NCBI RefSeq assembly: GCF_900156825.1
Contig: NZ_FTOV01000016.1
Location: forward strand, 18,866-82,865
DNA from: Chryseobacterium gambrini
GTDB taxonomy: Bacteria > Bacteroidota > Bacteroidia > Flavobacteriales > Weeksellaceae
Direction of reading: 5' to 3'
DNA length: 64,000 nucleotides
In this document: one piece after another, positions 44,714-53,605 of the stretch
Layout of the letters: every line of letters starts with the position of its first letter
Position numbering within the stretch: the first letter of the stretch is position 1
Made by a program: the position numbers and the translations under genes
The notes under the pieces: model-generated
The model's database searches: none
What the model saw: only the letters and a program-made list of their open reading frames with translations
Told to the model about the DNA's origin: nothing

Positions 44714-45895
44714 ATGCAGACAGAATTTCTCTTAAATACGATGCAAAATGAGCTCCGTAATATCCTGAATTACTGGAGAAAGAATACAATTGACGAAAAA
44801 AACGGAGGTTTTATAGGTGAGATTGACTTTAGCGAACAGAAAAATCCGGCAGCAGAAAAAGGTTCTGTAATGTATGGGAGAATTCTCTGGACTTTTTCCG
44901 CAGCATTTTCTGCTACTCAGAATCCGGAAGATCTCAATATGGCGAAAAGAGCTTTTGAAGAGATTAAAAGCAACTTTTACAATCCGGAACACAAAGGAAT
45001 CTATTGGAGCATTAATGCAGATGGAACGGTAAAAGATTCCAAAAATCAGATCTATGCCATTTCATTTGTTATTTATGGTTTGAGCGAATTTTATAAGGTT
45101 TCAAATGATAAAGAGGCACTGGATTTGGCGATAACCCTCTATCACAGCATTCAGAATCATTCTTTTGATAAAGTGAATAAAGGCTACTTTGAAGCATATA
45201 CCGAAGACTGGAAAGAGATTGAAGACATGCGCCTCAGCGAAAAAGATGCTAACGAAAAAAAGACCATGAATACGCATCTTCATATCGTAGAAGCATTTGC
45301 CAACCTTTATCTCGTATGGAAAGATGAAGATTTGAAACAGAATATTATTCGGTTGCTGGAAACGATAGACCAATATTTCATCAATAAAGATTCATGGCAT
45401 CTCAGACTGTTTTTTGATGAAAATTGGAACGAAAAGAAAGATGTTATTTCTTACGGACACGATATTGAAGCAGCATGGCTGCTGCAATGGTGTGCAGAAG
45501 CAGTGGAGGACGAAAACCTGATTGTCCTGTACAAAAATCATGCAGTGAAAATGGCGGATGCAACATTCGAAGGACTGGATGAAGACGGAGGATTATGGTA
45601 TGAATACGAGCCGGAATCCGGTCAGCTTATTTCAGAAAAACACTGGTGGCCGCAGGCGGAATTGTGGATTGGTTTTCTGAATGCTTACCAGCTTACCAAT
45701 GACGAAAAATACTTTAATGCTTTAAAAAAAAATGTGGAATTCACCGAAAGATACATCATTGATAAAAAAAACAGGGAATGGATCTGGGGAATCAACGAAA
45801 AGTATCTTCCTATCGAAAAAGACAAAGCAGGATTCTGGAAATGCCCTTATCACAACGGGAGAGCCTGTTTAGAGATCATTAAAAGAATAAAGTAA
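44714..45895 (+). CDS. Cellobiose/mannobiose 2-epimerase (AGE family)
   Basis: A 393-residue alpha6/alpha6 barrel enzyme. Catalytic-site histidines are in NTHLHIVEAF (186-195), SYGHDIEAAWLL and CPYHNGRACLEI; WWPQAELWIGF is another family motif. It would convert Man-beta-1,4-Man to Man-beta-1,4-Glc, the substrate of the phosphorylase encoded 55 bp upstream. No export signal is present, consistent with cytoplasmic action. Confidence 0.92.
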   Translation: MQTEFLLNTMQNELRNILNYWRKNTIDEKNGGFIGEIDFSEQKNPAAEKGSVMYGRILWTFSAAFSATQNPEDLNMAKRAFEEIKSNFYNPEHKGIYWSINADGTVKDSKNQIYAISFVIYGLSEFYKVSNDKEALDLAITLYHSIQNHSFDKVNKGYFEAYTEDWKEIEDMRLSEKDANEKKTMNTHLHIVEAFANLYLVWKDEDLKQNIIRLLETIDQYFINKDSWHLRLFFDENWNEKKDVISYGHDIEAAWLLQWCAEAVEDENLIVLYKNHAVKMADATFEGLDEDGGLWYEYEPESGQLISEKHWWPQAELWIGFLNAYQLTNDEKYFNALKKNVEFTERYIIDKKNREWIWGINEKYLPIEKDKAGFWKCPYHNGRACLEIIKRIK

Positions 45896-46025
45896 TACAC
45901 GTTGCATTTTGCAGCCATTATTTATAGACACGACAGGAAAAGAAAATAATTTGAAAAATCACTGGAAGTAATAAAAAGAAACATCTAAAATCACAATAAT
46001 ATTAACTTTCAAAAACATTTTAATT

Positions 46026-47231
46026 ATGAAAACTCAAAGTAAATTTTTTCTGGTATCTTTCTTATTGGGAATTCTTTCCTGTCAGTCTTCAGCAAACGAT
46101 TTGGCAGAGACAAACTCCTCTCAGGCTTCAGAATCGGTAAATAAACTCGTGAATAATACCTCAGATGCAAGTGCCACCCAAAAGACTCAATTGTTATTTT
46201 ATAATTTAAAAAATAATGCAGGAACTAAAATTCTCGTAGGTCACCAAGATGCGTTTTACACGTATTATCAGGATAATACTTCCATGTCTGATGTAAAAAA
46301 AGCAACAGGATCCGATCCTGCGCTTATCGGATTGGATCTCATGTTTATTACCGATAAAAATTATCAGGCAAATGCTTCCAATTGGTACTATCAGCAGGAG
46401 CAGAAAATTGTGGCAGCAGCAAAAGAAGCCTATCAGAAAGGGATGGCGGTAACATTTTGCTGGCATTTGAGAGAACCTTACAATGAAACTACTTTCTACA
46501 CCTCGGAAATGACGGCTTCTCAAAAGCAGAACGCTTTTAAAAGTATTCTTCCCGGTGGAGCCAACCACAACTGGTATCTTACCAAACTCCAGAAAGTGGC
46601 TTCTGTATTTAAAAATCTTAAAGGAAGCGGCGGCGAAGAAATTCCTGTGATCTTCAGGCCTTTTCATGAATTCGACGGAGACTGGTTCTGGTGGGGAGCA
46701 GCTTACTGCACGGCAGACGAATATAAACAGCTTTGGCAGTTTACTGTAAACTATCTCAGAAACACCATGAATGTTCATAATGTACTGTATGCTTTTGCAC
46801 CGGATGCTTCCTACACAACTTCTGCAGCCTACCTTTCGAGATATCCGGGAGACCAGTACGTAGATGTTTTAGGAATGGATAATTATTATGACTTTACAGC
46901 ACAGACAACAGCAGGAGCAAATACCGCCAACAGCAAACTTAAAGTAATATCTGATCTTGCCATCCAGAAAAATAAAATTGCGGCATTAACCGAAACCGGA
47001 TACTCCAGCCAGAACAGTACAGCCAGAACGTCTACCCACTTTACGACACTGGTGCATCCTGCCATTACATCCAATAACGTTAAAATTTCATACGTATGCT
47101 TTTGGAGCAATGCAGGAAATACATATTATGTTCCCACGCCAGCAACACCTTATGCCACAGATTTTAAAAACTTTATCCTTAAACCGCAGATGGCTCTTCA
47201 GACAACCATAGCCGGAATTTTATACAATTAA
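46026..47231 (+). CDS. GH26 beta-mannanase, lipoprotein
   Basis: A 401-residue lipoprotein with lipobox LGILSC (Cys19). Acid/base Glu215 is in FRPFHEFDGDWFWWG and nucleophile Glu323 in LTETGYSS. It is more distant from the two other GH26 enzymes of the locus: the mid region carries CWHLREPYNE instead of SWHxNNPxTG. Lipid anchoring suggests it sits on the outer membrane and makes the first cuts in the polymer. It begins 130 bp after the epimerase. Confidence 0.93.
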   Translation: MKTQSKFFLVSFLLGILSCQSSANDLAETNSSQASESVNKLVNNTSDASATQKTQLLFYNLKNNAGTKILVGHQDAFYTYYQDNTSMSDVKKATGSDPALIGLDLMFITDKNYQANASNWYYQQEQKIVAAAKEAYQKGMAVTFCWHLREPYNETTFYTSEMTASQKQNAFKSILPGGANHNWYLTKLQKVASVFKNLKGSGGEEIPVIFRPFHEFDGDWFWWGAAYCTADEYKQLWQFTVNYLRNTMNVHNVLYAFAPDASYTTSAAYLSRYPGDQYVDVLGMDNYYDFTAQTTAGANTANSKLKVISDLAIQKNKIAALTETGYSSQNSTARTSTHFTTLVHPAITSNNVKISYVCFWSNAGNTYYVPTPATPYATDFKNFILKPQMALQTTIAGILYN

Positions 47232-47247
47232 CAGAAAAAGAATCTGA

Positions 47248-48267
47248 ATGAAAAAAAATATTTTAAGCATTTTTATTTTAGCTTCATTAGCACTTAGCGC
47301 TCAGAAAAACCTCATCAGCAACGGAGGTTTTGAAATGGATGCCCAAAGCTGGAATAATGAAAGTGCGATAACAATTAATCCGTACACCAAACATACAGGA
47401 AGTAAAGGAGGCGGAATTACAGAATATACCGCTCCGCAGTGGAAAGGAATCGATCAGACCTTCAGTATTCCTAAAAATACAGCAGCGATTGAAGTTTCTG
47501 CATGGCTGAAAGCAGATGGCGTGGAAAAAGGAAAAAGAGACTGGAACAAAGCAGTGGTAATTGCCGAAATTAACGGTAAAGGAGAAAATATTGCCGCTTT
47601 GGAAGGAACAACTCCATGGAAGGAATATAAAAAAGTAATTCCGTTAAATAAAGACCGTTCCGGAAGACTCATGATTGCCTTATCCGAATGTACGGGAAGT
47701 TTCTATTTTGATGATATTAAAATCACACCACTCACACAGGAAGATCTTAATAAAATTCAGGAGGAAGAAACCAAAAAATATGAGGTGAAAGTGATTACCG
47801 ATTCTACTCCGCTGGAAATTGCAACTTTAAAAAATGCTGATTTTGAAAACGGACTGGAAAGCTGGAGAGGAACCGCTGAAACCACTTCCGAAGAAAAAGT
47901 AAAAGGACAGAAAAGCTTAAAGCTGTCTTCTTCAAATCCTGTTTGGTTCGGAATAGATCAGATTGCAGATATCCCCGATGGAAGCAAAACACTGGATATT
48001 TCTGCATTTGCAAAAACAAAAGACCTGAAACCCGGAAAAAACGACTGGAATAAAGGAGTAATGATCGTAGAATTCACCAAAGACGGAACTGCAAAAACAG
48101 GAGAAGATCAGCCGATATTTTTTGTTTCGGACGCTAAAGACTGGCAAAAATTCTCCAAGACACTTGCTGTTCCCGCAGGTTCTGGAAAATACAGGATTAT
48201 GCTGGCTCTTTCCGAAGCTACAGGAACCATTTATGTAGACGATATTCAGGTAAAATTCAACAAATAA
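47248..48267 (+). CDS. Secreted tandem carbohydrate-binding protein (two CBM4/9-like modules)
   Basis: A 339-residue protein with signal peptide MKKNILSIFILASLALSAQ. It is built from two homologous beta-sandwich modules: residues about 20-155 (LISNGGFEMDAQSWN ... GSFYFDDIKITPL) and about 190-339 (LKNADFENGLESWR ... GTIYVDDIQVKF). Both share a GxDQ segment and a DWNK motif. The N-GGFE start and YxDDI end are typical of CBM4/9/22-type folds. There is no catalytic domain, so it probably binds mannan in the periplasm or outside the cell. Confidence 0.8.
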   Translation: MKKNILSIFILASLALSAQKNLISNGGFEMDAQSWNNESAITINPYTKHTGSKGGGITEYTAPQWKGIDQTFSIPKNTAAIEVSAWLKADGVEKGKRDWNKAVVIAEINGKGENIAALEGTTPWKEYKKVIPLNKDRSGRLMIALSECTGSFYFDDIKITPLTQEDLNKIQEEETKKYEVKVITDSTPLEIATLKNADFENGLESWRGTAETTSEEKVKGQKSLKLSSSNPVWFGIDQIADIPDGSKTLDISAFAKTKDLKPGKNDWNKGVMIVEFTKDGTAKTGEDQPIFFVSDAKDWQKFSKTLAVPAGSGKYRIMLALSEATGTIYVDDIQVKFNK

Positions 48268-48293
48268 AAATTTAAAATTAAATAAACATTAGT

Positions 48294-48635
48294 ATGGAAC
48301 ATGACGTAAGACCTTGGGGAGAATATTGGGTACTGGATGACTCAGAAACTCATAAAGTAAAAAGAATACAGGTGAATCCCGGTGGAAGATTATCTTTGCA
48401 ATATCATCATAAAAGAGCAGAAGTCTGGACAATTGTTTCAGGAGTCGGAACCATTACGATTGATGAAGACATCAGAGATTACACATTAGGGCAGGTTGCA
48501 CAGATTCCTCTTGGAGCACACCACAGAATAGAAAATAAAACTTCCGAACCGGTTGTTTTTATCGAAGTTCAGTACGGAACGTACTTTGGAGAAGATGACA
48601 TCGTAAGAATCGAAGATGATTACAACAGAGCATAA
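48294..48635 (+). CDS. Phosphomannose isomerase type II-like cupin
   Basis: A 113-residue cupin corresponding to the C-terminal domain of bifunctional mannose-1-phosphate guanylyltransferase/isomerase: VRPWGEYWVLDD, VNPGGRLSLQYHHKRAEVW and LGAHHRIENKTSEPVVFIEVQYG. The metal-binding histidines and glutamate are present. In this locus GH130 releases mannose 1-phosphate, so an isomerase interconverting mannose 6-phosphate and fructose 6-phosphate would help feed mannose into glycolysis; a phosphomannomutase is not seen. Confidence 0.88.
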   Translation: MEHDVRPWGEYWVLDDSETHKVKRIQVNPGGRLSLQYHHKRAEVWTIVSGVGTITIDEDIRDYTLGQVAQIPLGAHHRIENKTSEPVVFIEVQYGTYFGEDDIVRIEDDYNRA

Positions 48636-48749
48636 AGCCTCTGCAAACTTAAAATCGTTTTGGATTTAAAAACCTGCAGACTTTGCATTAAAATTAAATA
48701 CTATAAATAATAACGGAGAATTAAAAATCCTTATTTACATTTCTTTACT

Positions 48750-49883
48750 ATGAAAATTTTTCCTACAAAATTTTTCTCGTTAGCTTTTCTTTCGGCTTTG
48801 TCTTTTACAAATGCCCAGTTCAGACTGTCTGACGAGAAAGCGACACAGGAAACACAAAATTTATATCAAAATCTGGCAAAAGCACAGAGAAAAGGCTATT
48901 TCATAGGACATCAGGACGATTTGGCGTACGGTGTTTACTGGAAATACCAACAGGGAAGAAGTGATGTTAAAGAAGTGGTAAAAGATCATCCCGCAGTATA
49001 CGGCTGGGAACTTGGAGATCTGGAATTGGGAAAAACAGAGAATCTTGATGGTGTTCCGTTCAGTAAAATAAAAGAATTCATAAAAGAAGGTTATCGCTGT
49101 GGCGGAATCATTACTATAAGTTGGCACTCCAACAATCCCATAACAGGGGGCAATGCATGGGATTTTTCCAATACCTCCATAAAAAGTATTTTGGAAGGCG
49201 GAGATAAACATTCCGTTTTTCTCTCTTATCTTGATAAAATAGCCGATTTTTTAGCGGATTTAAAAGACGATAACGGAACCCCGATTCCTATTCTGTGGAG
49301 GCCCTTTCATGAACACACCGGAACATGGTTCTGGTGGGGTGCGAAATCGGCTTCAGATGAAGAATATAAAGAATTGTACAGGTTTTCTTTAGATTATTTA
49401 AAAAATGAAAAAAAACTGCATCACCTGATTTCAGTTTATAACACCAGCGTTGAATATACCACCCCCGAAGAATTCCTGAAACGCTATCCGGGAGACAGCT
49501 ATGTAGATATGATGTCTTTTGACGCTTATCAGAGAGGTTCTGTGGATGAAGGGAAAAAATTTGCAGAAAAACTGGATGTTCTTATTTCAGCAATGAATCA
49601 GGCAGCAGAAAAACATAATAAAATTTCAGCTATCGGCGAAATAGGATATAACCAGATTCCGGATTCTGAGTGGTTTACGAAAGTGCTGAAACCGGTTTTC
49701 GATAAGCATACATTTTCCTATGTGTTATTCTGGAGAAATGCAGGCTTCAAGCCGGGAAATAATGAAGTGGAATATTATCTGCCTTTTAAAGGACATCCTT
49801 CGGAAAAAGATTTTTTAAAATTCTATAAGGATAAAAAAACACTATTTGAAAAAGAAGCCGGAAAAATGAATCTGTACAAATAA
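48750..49883 (+). CDS. GH26 beta-mannanase, third copy
   Basis: A 377-residue secreted enzyme with a Sec signal (FSLAFLSALSFTNAQ). Acid/base Glu188 is in LWRPFHEHTGTWFWWG and nucleophile Glu297 in AIGEIGYN. It closely resembles the first GH26 (GHQDDLAYGVYW against GHQDDLGYGVNW, and the same C-terminal PFKGHPSEKDFLKFY pattern), so the two are likely a duplication with different subsite preferences. Confidence 0.93.
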   Translation: MKIFPTKFFSLAFLSALSFTNAQFRLSDEKATQETQNLYQNLAKAQRKGYFIGHQDDLAYGVYWKYQQGRSDVKEVVKDHPAVYGWELGDLELGKTENLDGVPFSKIKEFIKEGYRCGGIITISWHSNNPITGGNAWDFSNTSIKSILEGGDKHSVFLSYLDKIADFLADLKDDNGTPIPILWRPFHEHTGTWFWWGAKSASDEEYKELYRFSLDYLKNEKKLHHLISVYNTSVEYTTPEEFLKRYPGDSYVDMMSFDAYQRGSVDEGKKFAEKLDVLISAMNQAAEKHNKISAIGEIGYNQIPDSEWFTKVLKPVFDKHTFSYVLFWRNAGFKPGNNEVEYYLPFKGHPSEKDFLKFYKDKKTLFEKEAGKMNLYK

Positions 49884-50026
49884 TGATGCATAGTCCATTA
49901 GTAAGATAACAATTAAAATTAAACAGGACTATTTGTAGTTTAAATATTTTAATAAACGATTAATCATTGTCTTTTGTAATTAAATTTGAAATTGGTTCAA
50001 ACAGATATAACATTAAAAAAGCAAAA

Positions 50027-52009
50027 ATGAAATCTTCACGCATTACACTTCTATTCATTTTAATTTCCATATTTACATTTGCAGGAAATCCTGTAAAGGA
50101 AATTGGAAACCTTCAGGTTGTGGGAACCCAGCTTTCCGATGCAAAAGGCAAACCTGTGAGGTTAGTGGGAACTAGTTTCGGCTGGAGCAATTTTCATCCC
50201 CGATTTTATACTCCGAAAACCGTAAAATGGCTGAAAGATGACTGGAACGTAAACGTTGTCCGTGCTTCCATGGGAATTGATCCTGAAGGTGCTTATCTGC
50301 AAAACCCTAAGACAAATCTCAAAAGTATAGAAACGGTGATTGATGCTGCCATTAAAGAAGGCATCTATGTAATTATCGATTGGCATGCTCATAAAATTCA
50401 TACAAAAGAAGCGAAAGAATTCTTTAATACAATATCCAAAAAATACGGTAAATACCCGAACGTGATCTATGAAGTTTTCAACGAGCCTGAAAAACAATCC
50501 TGGGAAGAAGTTAAAAGTTACGCGGAAGAAATTGTAAGGACCATCAGAAAAAATGATGCCGACAACATTATTCTCGTAGGCTGTCCGGAATGGGATCAAA
50601 GAATAGATCTGGTTCAGAAAAATCCCTTAAAAGACAAAAAAAATATCATGTACACCGTGCATTTTTATGCAGGAACTCATGGAAAATGGCTGCGCGACAG
50701 AACCGATGAAGCCATAAAATCGGGCATTCCGGTTTTCATTTCAGAGTCCGCAGGAATGGAAGCTACCGGAGATGGAAAATTTAATTATCCTGAATGGCAG
50801 AGCTATTTTAGCTGGATGAATAAAAATAAGCTGAGCTGGATTACATGGTCGGTTTCCGACAAAAAAGAAACCTGCTCCATGCTTCTTCCTACCGCTTCTT
50901 CCGAAGGAAACTGGAAATTATCCGATCTTAACGAATCCGGAATAAGAACAAGGGATTATCTTAAACAGTTTGACGACAGAGGAAAATATCTTCAGAAATT
51001 TTACTGGCACGGAAGAGTGCTTCAGTCTTCTTTTAATAAAGGTCAACTCATTGGTCCGGGATCTTATACCGAGTTTCAATTTAGCGGAAATTCTGTAAGT
51101 TTCGGATTGAAAAATATCCCTTTCCAAGGCTATTACAACTATGTTTCCATTGAACTGGACGGTAAATGCATCGGCAGATTTAAAATAGACAATAACGAGA
51201 TTAAAAAATTTACTTACGATGTTTCAGACAAAAATCTGAAAGTACACACCATTAAAATCGTAAAGGCAACGGAAGCGGCGATGGGAGAAGTCTATTTTGA
51301 CGGCAGCGGAATCGATGCTGTCTCTTTTCAGCCGAAACCTGGAAAAAAAATTGAATTCATAGGAGATTCTATTACCTGCGGATTCGGAAATGATGAAAGT
51401 GGACTCCCATGCGGAAAAGGACAGTGGTTTGATCAGCATAATGCGTATTTTGCTTATGGTCCTGTAGCAGCCAGAACTTTGGGAGCAGATTATCTTTTAA
51501 GTTCTGTTTCAGGATACGGGATGTACAGAAACTGGAACACAGAGAAATCGGAAGAAAATATTCTGCCCGATGTTTATCCTTATCTTTATCTGAGAACTTC
51601 CGAGCCGGAACTTTTCGGCAACGATTATCAGCCTGATCTGGTGAGTATATGTTTGGGAACGAATGATTTGTCGCGAGGCGATGGCAAAAAAGAGCGTTTA
51701 CCTTTCAATAAAGAAAAATTCATCGGAAATTATGTGGAATTCGTTCAGAATATCTACAAAAAATATCCCGACACCAGAATTGTTTTATTAAACAGTCCGA
51801 TGGTTTCAGGGGAGAATAATAAACTCCTTGTAGAATGTTTAAATGCCGTGAAAAATTCTTTCAGAAATGATAAAAAACATCAGCCAATTGAGATTTTTGA
51901 ATTTAAGGCAATGACTCCGAAAGGATGCGGATATCATCCAAGTAAAGAAGACGACCAGATAATGGCAAACCAGTTAATTCCTTTTTTACAGAAATACTTA
52001 CCTAATTAA
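50027..52009 (+). CDS. GH5 endoglucanase/mannanase fused to a CE2-type acetylesterase
   Basis: A 660-residue bifunctional enzyme; the start at 50027 gives signal peptide MKSSRITLLFILISIFTFAG. Residues about 25-310 are GH5 with acid/base Glu153 in EVFNEPEK and nucleophile Glu240 in VFISES; the pattern looks more like GH5_2-type glucanases than the GH5_7 upstream. Residues about 322-435 form a jelly roll (YWHGRVLQSS, EFQFSGNSVSFG), and about 440-660 an SGNH esterase with Ser448 in GDSITCGFG and a late DxxH-like segment (YHPSKEDDQ). The same GH5-CE2 layout is known from Clostridium thermocellum Cel5C-CE2. It would cut and deacetylate glucomannan. Confidence 0.88.
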   Translation: MKSSRITLLFILISIFTFAGNPVKEIGNLQVVGTQLSDAKGKPVRLVGTSFGWSNFHPRFYTPKTVKWLKDDWNVNVVRASMGIDPEGAYLQNPKTNLKSIETVIDAAIKEGIYVIIDWHAHKIHTKEAKEFFNTISKKYGKYPNVIYEVFNEPEKQSWEEVKSYAEEIVRTIRKNDADNIILVGCPEWDQRIDLVQKNPLKDKKNIMYTVHFYAGTHGKWLRDRTDEAIKSGIPVFISESAGMEATGDGKFNYPEWQSYFSWMNKNKLSWITWSVSDKKETCSMLLPTASSEGNWKLSDLNESGIRTRDYLKQFDDRGKYLQKFYWHGRVLQSSFNKGQLIGPGSYTEFQFSGNSVSFGLKNIPFQGYYNYVSIELDGKCIGRFKIDNNEIKKFTYDVSDKNLKVHTIKIVKATEAAMGEVYFDGSGIDAVSFQPKPGKKIEFIGDSITCGFGNDESGLPCGKGQWFDQHNAYFAYGPVAARTLGADYLLSSVSGYGMYRNWNTEKSEENILPDVYPYLYLRTSEPELFGNDYQPDLVSICLGTNDLSRGDGKKERLPFNKEKFIGNYVEFVQNIYKKYPDTRIVLLNSPMVSGENNKLLVECLNAVKNSFRNDKKHQPIEIFEFKAMTPKGCGYHPSKEDDQIMANQLIPFLQKYLPN

Positions 52010-52026
52010 GCTTTAATCTATCTCAC

Positions 52027-53406
52027 ATGAAATTTATAATAAGTCTTTTCTCATTATTTTTAACAAACTTGCTTTTTGCCAACATTAATCTTCCGGCAAT
52101 TTTTACAGACAATATGGTGTTGCAGCGTAATGCAGAAATCGTTATTTGGGGAAATGCCAATCCGAAAGAAGAGATTACCCTGAAAGGAGATTTTCTTGAC
52201 AAAGAATATAAATTTGTGACAGGGAATGACGCTGTTTTTAAATTCATCATACCAACAGGAAAAGAAGGCGGACCTTACACTTTTACCCTGAAAGGCTACA
52301 ATGAAGTAAAGCTTAAAAACGTAATGCTGGGTGAAGTATGGCTGATTTCCGGACAGTCTAATATGGAATACACGCCAGCTTGGGGAATGAAAGATGCTGA
52401 TGCAGAAATTGCCAAAGCCAATTTTCCGGACATAAGATTTTTCACCGTTCCGAAACTCTCATCATCCTATCCACAGAATAATTTGTTTGGAAGCTGGGTT
52501 TCCTGCAATCCCGATACCATGAAAAACTTTAGTGCAATAGGCTATTTCTTTGCCCAAAAAATACAGGAAAATCTCAACGGTGTTCCAGTAGGAATTATTT
52601 CTTCCGCCTGGGGAGGAAGTCCTGCAGAGCTTTGGACTCCGGAGAATGTATTCAGGCAAAATCCTCAATTGGCAGAAAATTACAAAAAACTGGGAAGTTC
52701 AGAATATTATCCGTCGCAGATGAGCGGAGCGTACAATGCAATGATTTTCCCTCTGAATCCGTATAAAATAAAAGGCGCACTCTGGTATCAGGGTGAAACT
52801 AATACGGGAAATGCTGAAGGATATACAGACCTGCTTTCTTCCATGATACAGTCTTGGAGACAAGCCAAAGGAGAAGAATTTCCGTTTTACATCATTCAGA
52901 TTGCCAAATATACAGGTTGGGGCGATACTACCGTTAAAATTCAGAATTCCCAGAGAACAGTTTCAGAAACCGTTAAAAATTCAGATCTTGTCATTACCTC
53001 AGATCTCGACAGAACAGACGATATTCATCCAAAAAATAAAAAACCGGTCGGGATAAGAATGGCAAACCTTATTCTTAAAAATGTATACGGCAAAAATAAT
53101 GGTCTTGTAGAAAGTCCGAAGCTTAAAAACGTAGAATACAAAGGAAATAAAGCTATTTTATCTTTTGATTTTGCAGACGGACTGCATTTTAAAAATAAAG
53201 AATCAAAACTTTTTGAAATCGCAGGAACGGAGGGTCAATTTGTTCCGGCAACCGCAGTTATAAAGGGAAATCAGATCATCTTAGAATCCAAAGAAGTGAA
53301 AAACCCTGTCAATGTAAGATATGACTGGAGCAACACCGCAGTTCCTGATTTATTTAATAAGTCTGAATTGCCCGCTTCCAGCTTTTCAACTGAGAAAATA
53401 AAGTAG
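52027..53406 (+). CDS. Sialate O-acetylesterase-family carbohydrate esterase
   Basis: A 459-residue secreted SGNH-type esterase (signal FIISLFSLFLTNLLFA). The catalytic serine is in LISGQSNMEY, AWGGSPAELWTP and ALWYQGETN are the next blocks, and the Asp-His pair is in DRTDDIHPKNKKPVG. The family includes enzymes that remove acetyl groups from sialic acid or plant polysaccharides; in this locus acetylated glucomannan is the more likely substrate. It begins 17 bp after the GH5-CE2 gene. Confidence 0.9.
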   Translation: MKFIISLFSLFLTNLLFANINLPAIFTDNMVLQRNAEIVIWGNANPKEEITLKGDFLDKEYKFVTGNDAVFKFIIPTGKEGGPYTFTLKGYNEVKLKNVMLGEVWLISGQSNMEYTPAWGMKDADAEIAKANFPDIRFFTVPKLSSSYPQNNLFGSWVSCNPDTMKNFSAIGYFFAQKIQENLNGVPVGIISSAWGGSPAELWTPENVFRQNPQLAENYKKLGSSEYYPSQMSGAYNAMIFPLNPYKIKGALWYQGETNTGNAEGYTDLLSSMIQSWRQAKGEEFPFYIIQIAKYTGWGDTTVKIQNSQRTVSETVKNSDLVITSDLDRTDDIHPKNKKPVGIRMANLILKNVYGKNNGLVESPKLKNVEYKGNKAILSFDFADGLHFKNKESKLFEIAGTEGQFVPATAVIKGNQIILESKEVKNPVNVRYDWSNTAVPDLFNKSELPASSFSTEKIK

Positions 53407-53605
53407 AAGAATTCAACAATCAGAACTTTTAATTTGAAAGAATTTTCAACACACTAAAGATTTATTTCGTATTGAATTTTAAAAACTATTATTCATAAAT
53501 TGGGGTTGTCATTAATTTTTTACCGTTAAAAAACCTTGAGTTCTTAGCTGAGGACTTTACGTTAAAATTAAGCATCATGATCAACAAAGAATAATCAAAA
53601 ATAAA

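Noticed and set aside
46206..46778. 190-codon minus-strand frame opposite the lipoprotein GH26
   Set aside because: Lies entirely over the GH26 catalytic region and shows no family features.
48636..48749. Imperfect repeats of CTGCAAACTT / CTGCAGACTT after the cupin gene
   Set aside because: Short and imperfect, with no clear stem or operator structure.
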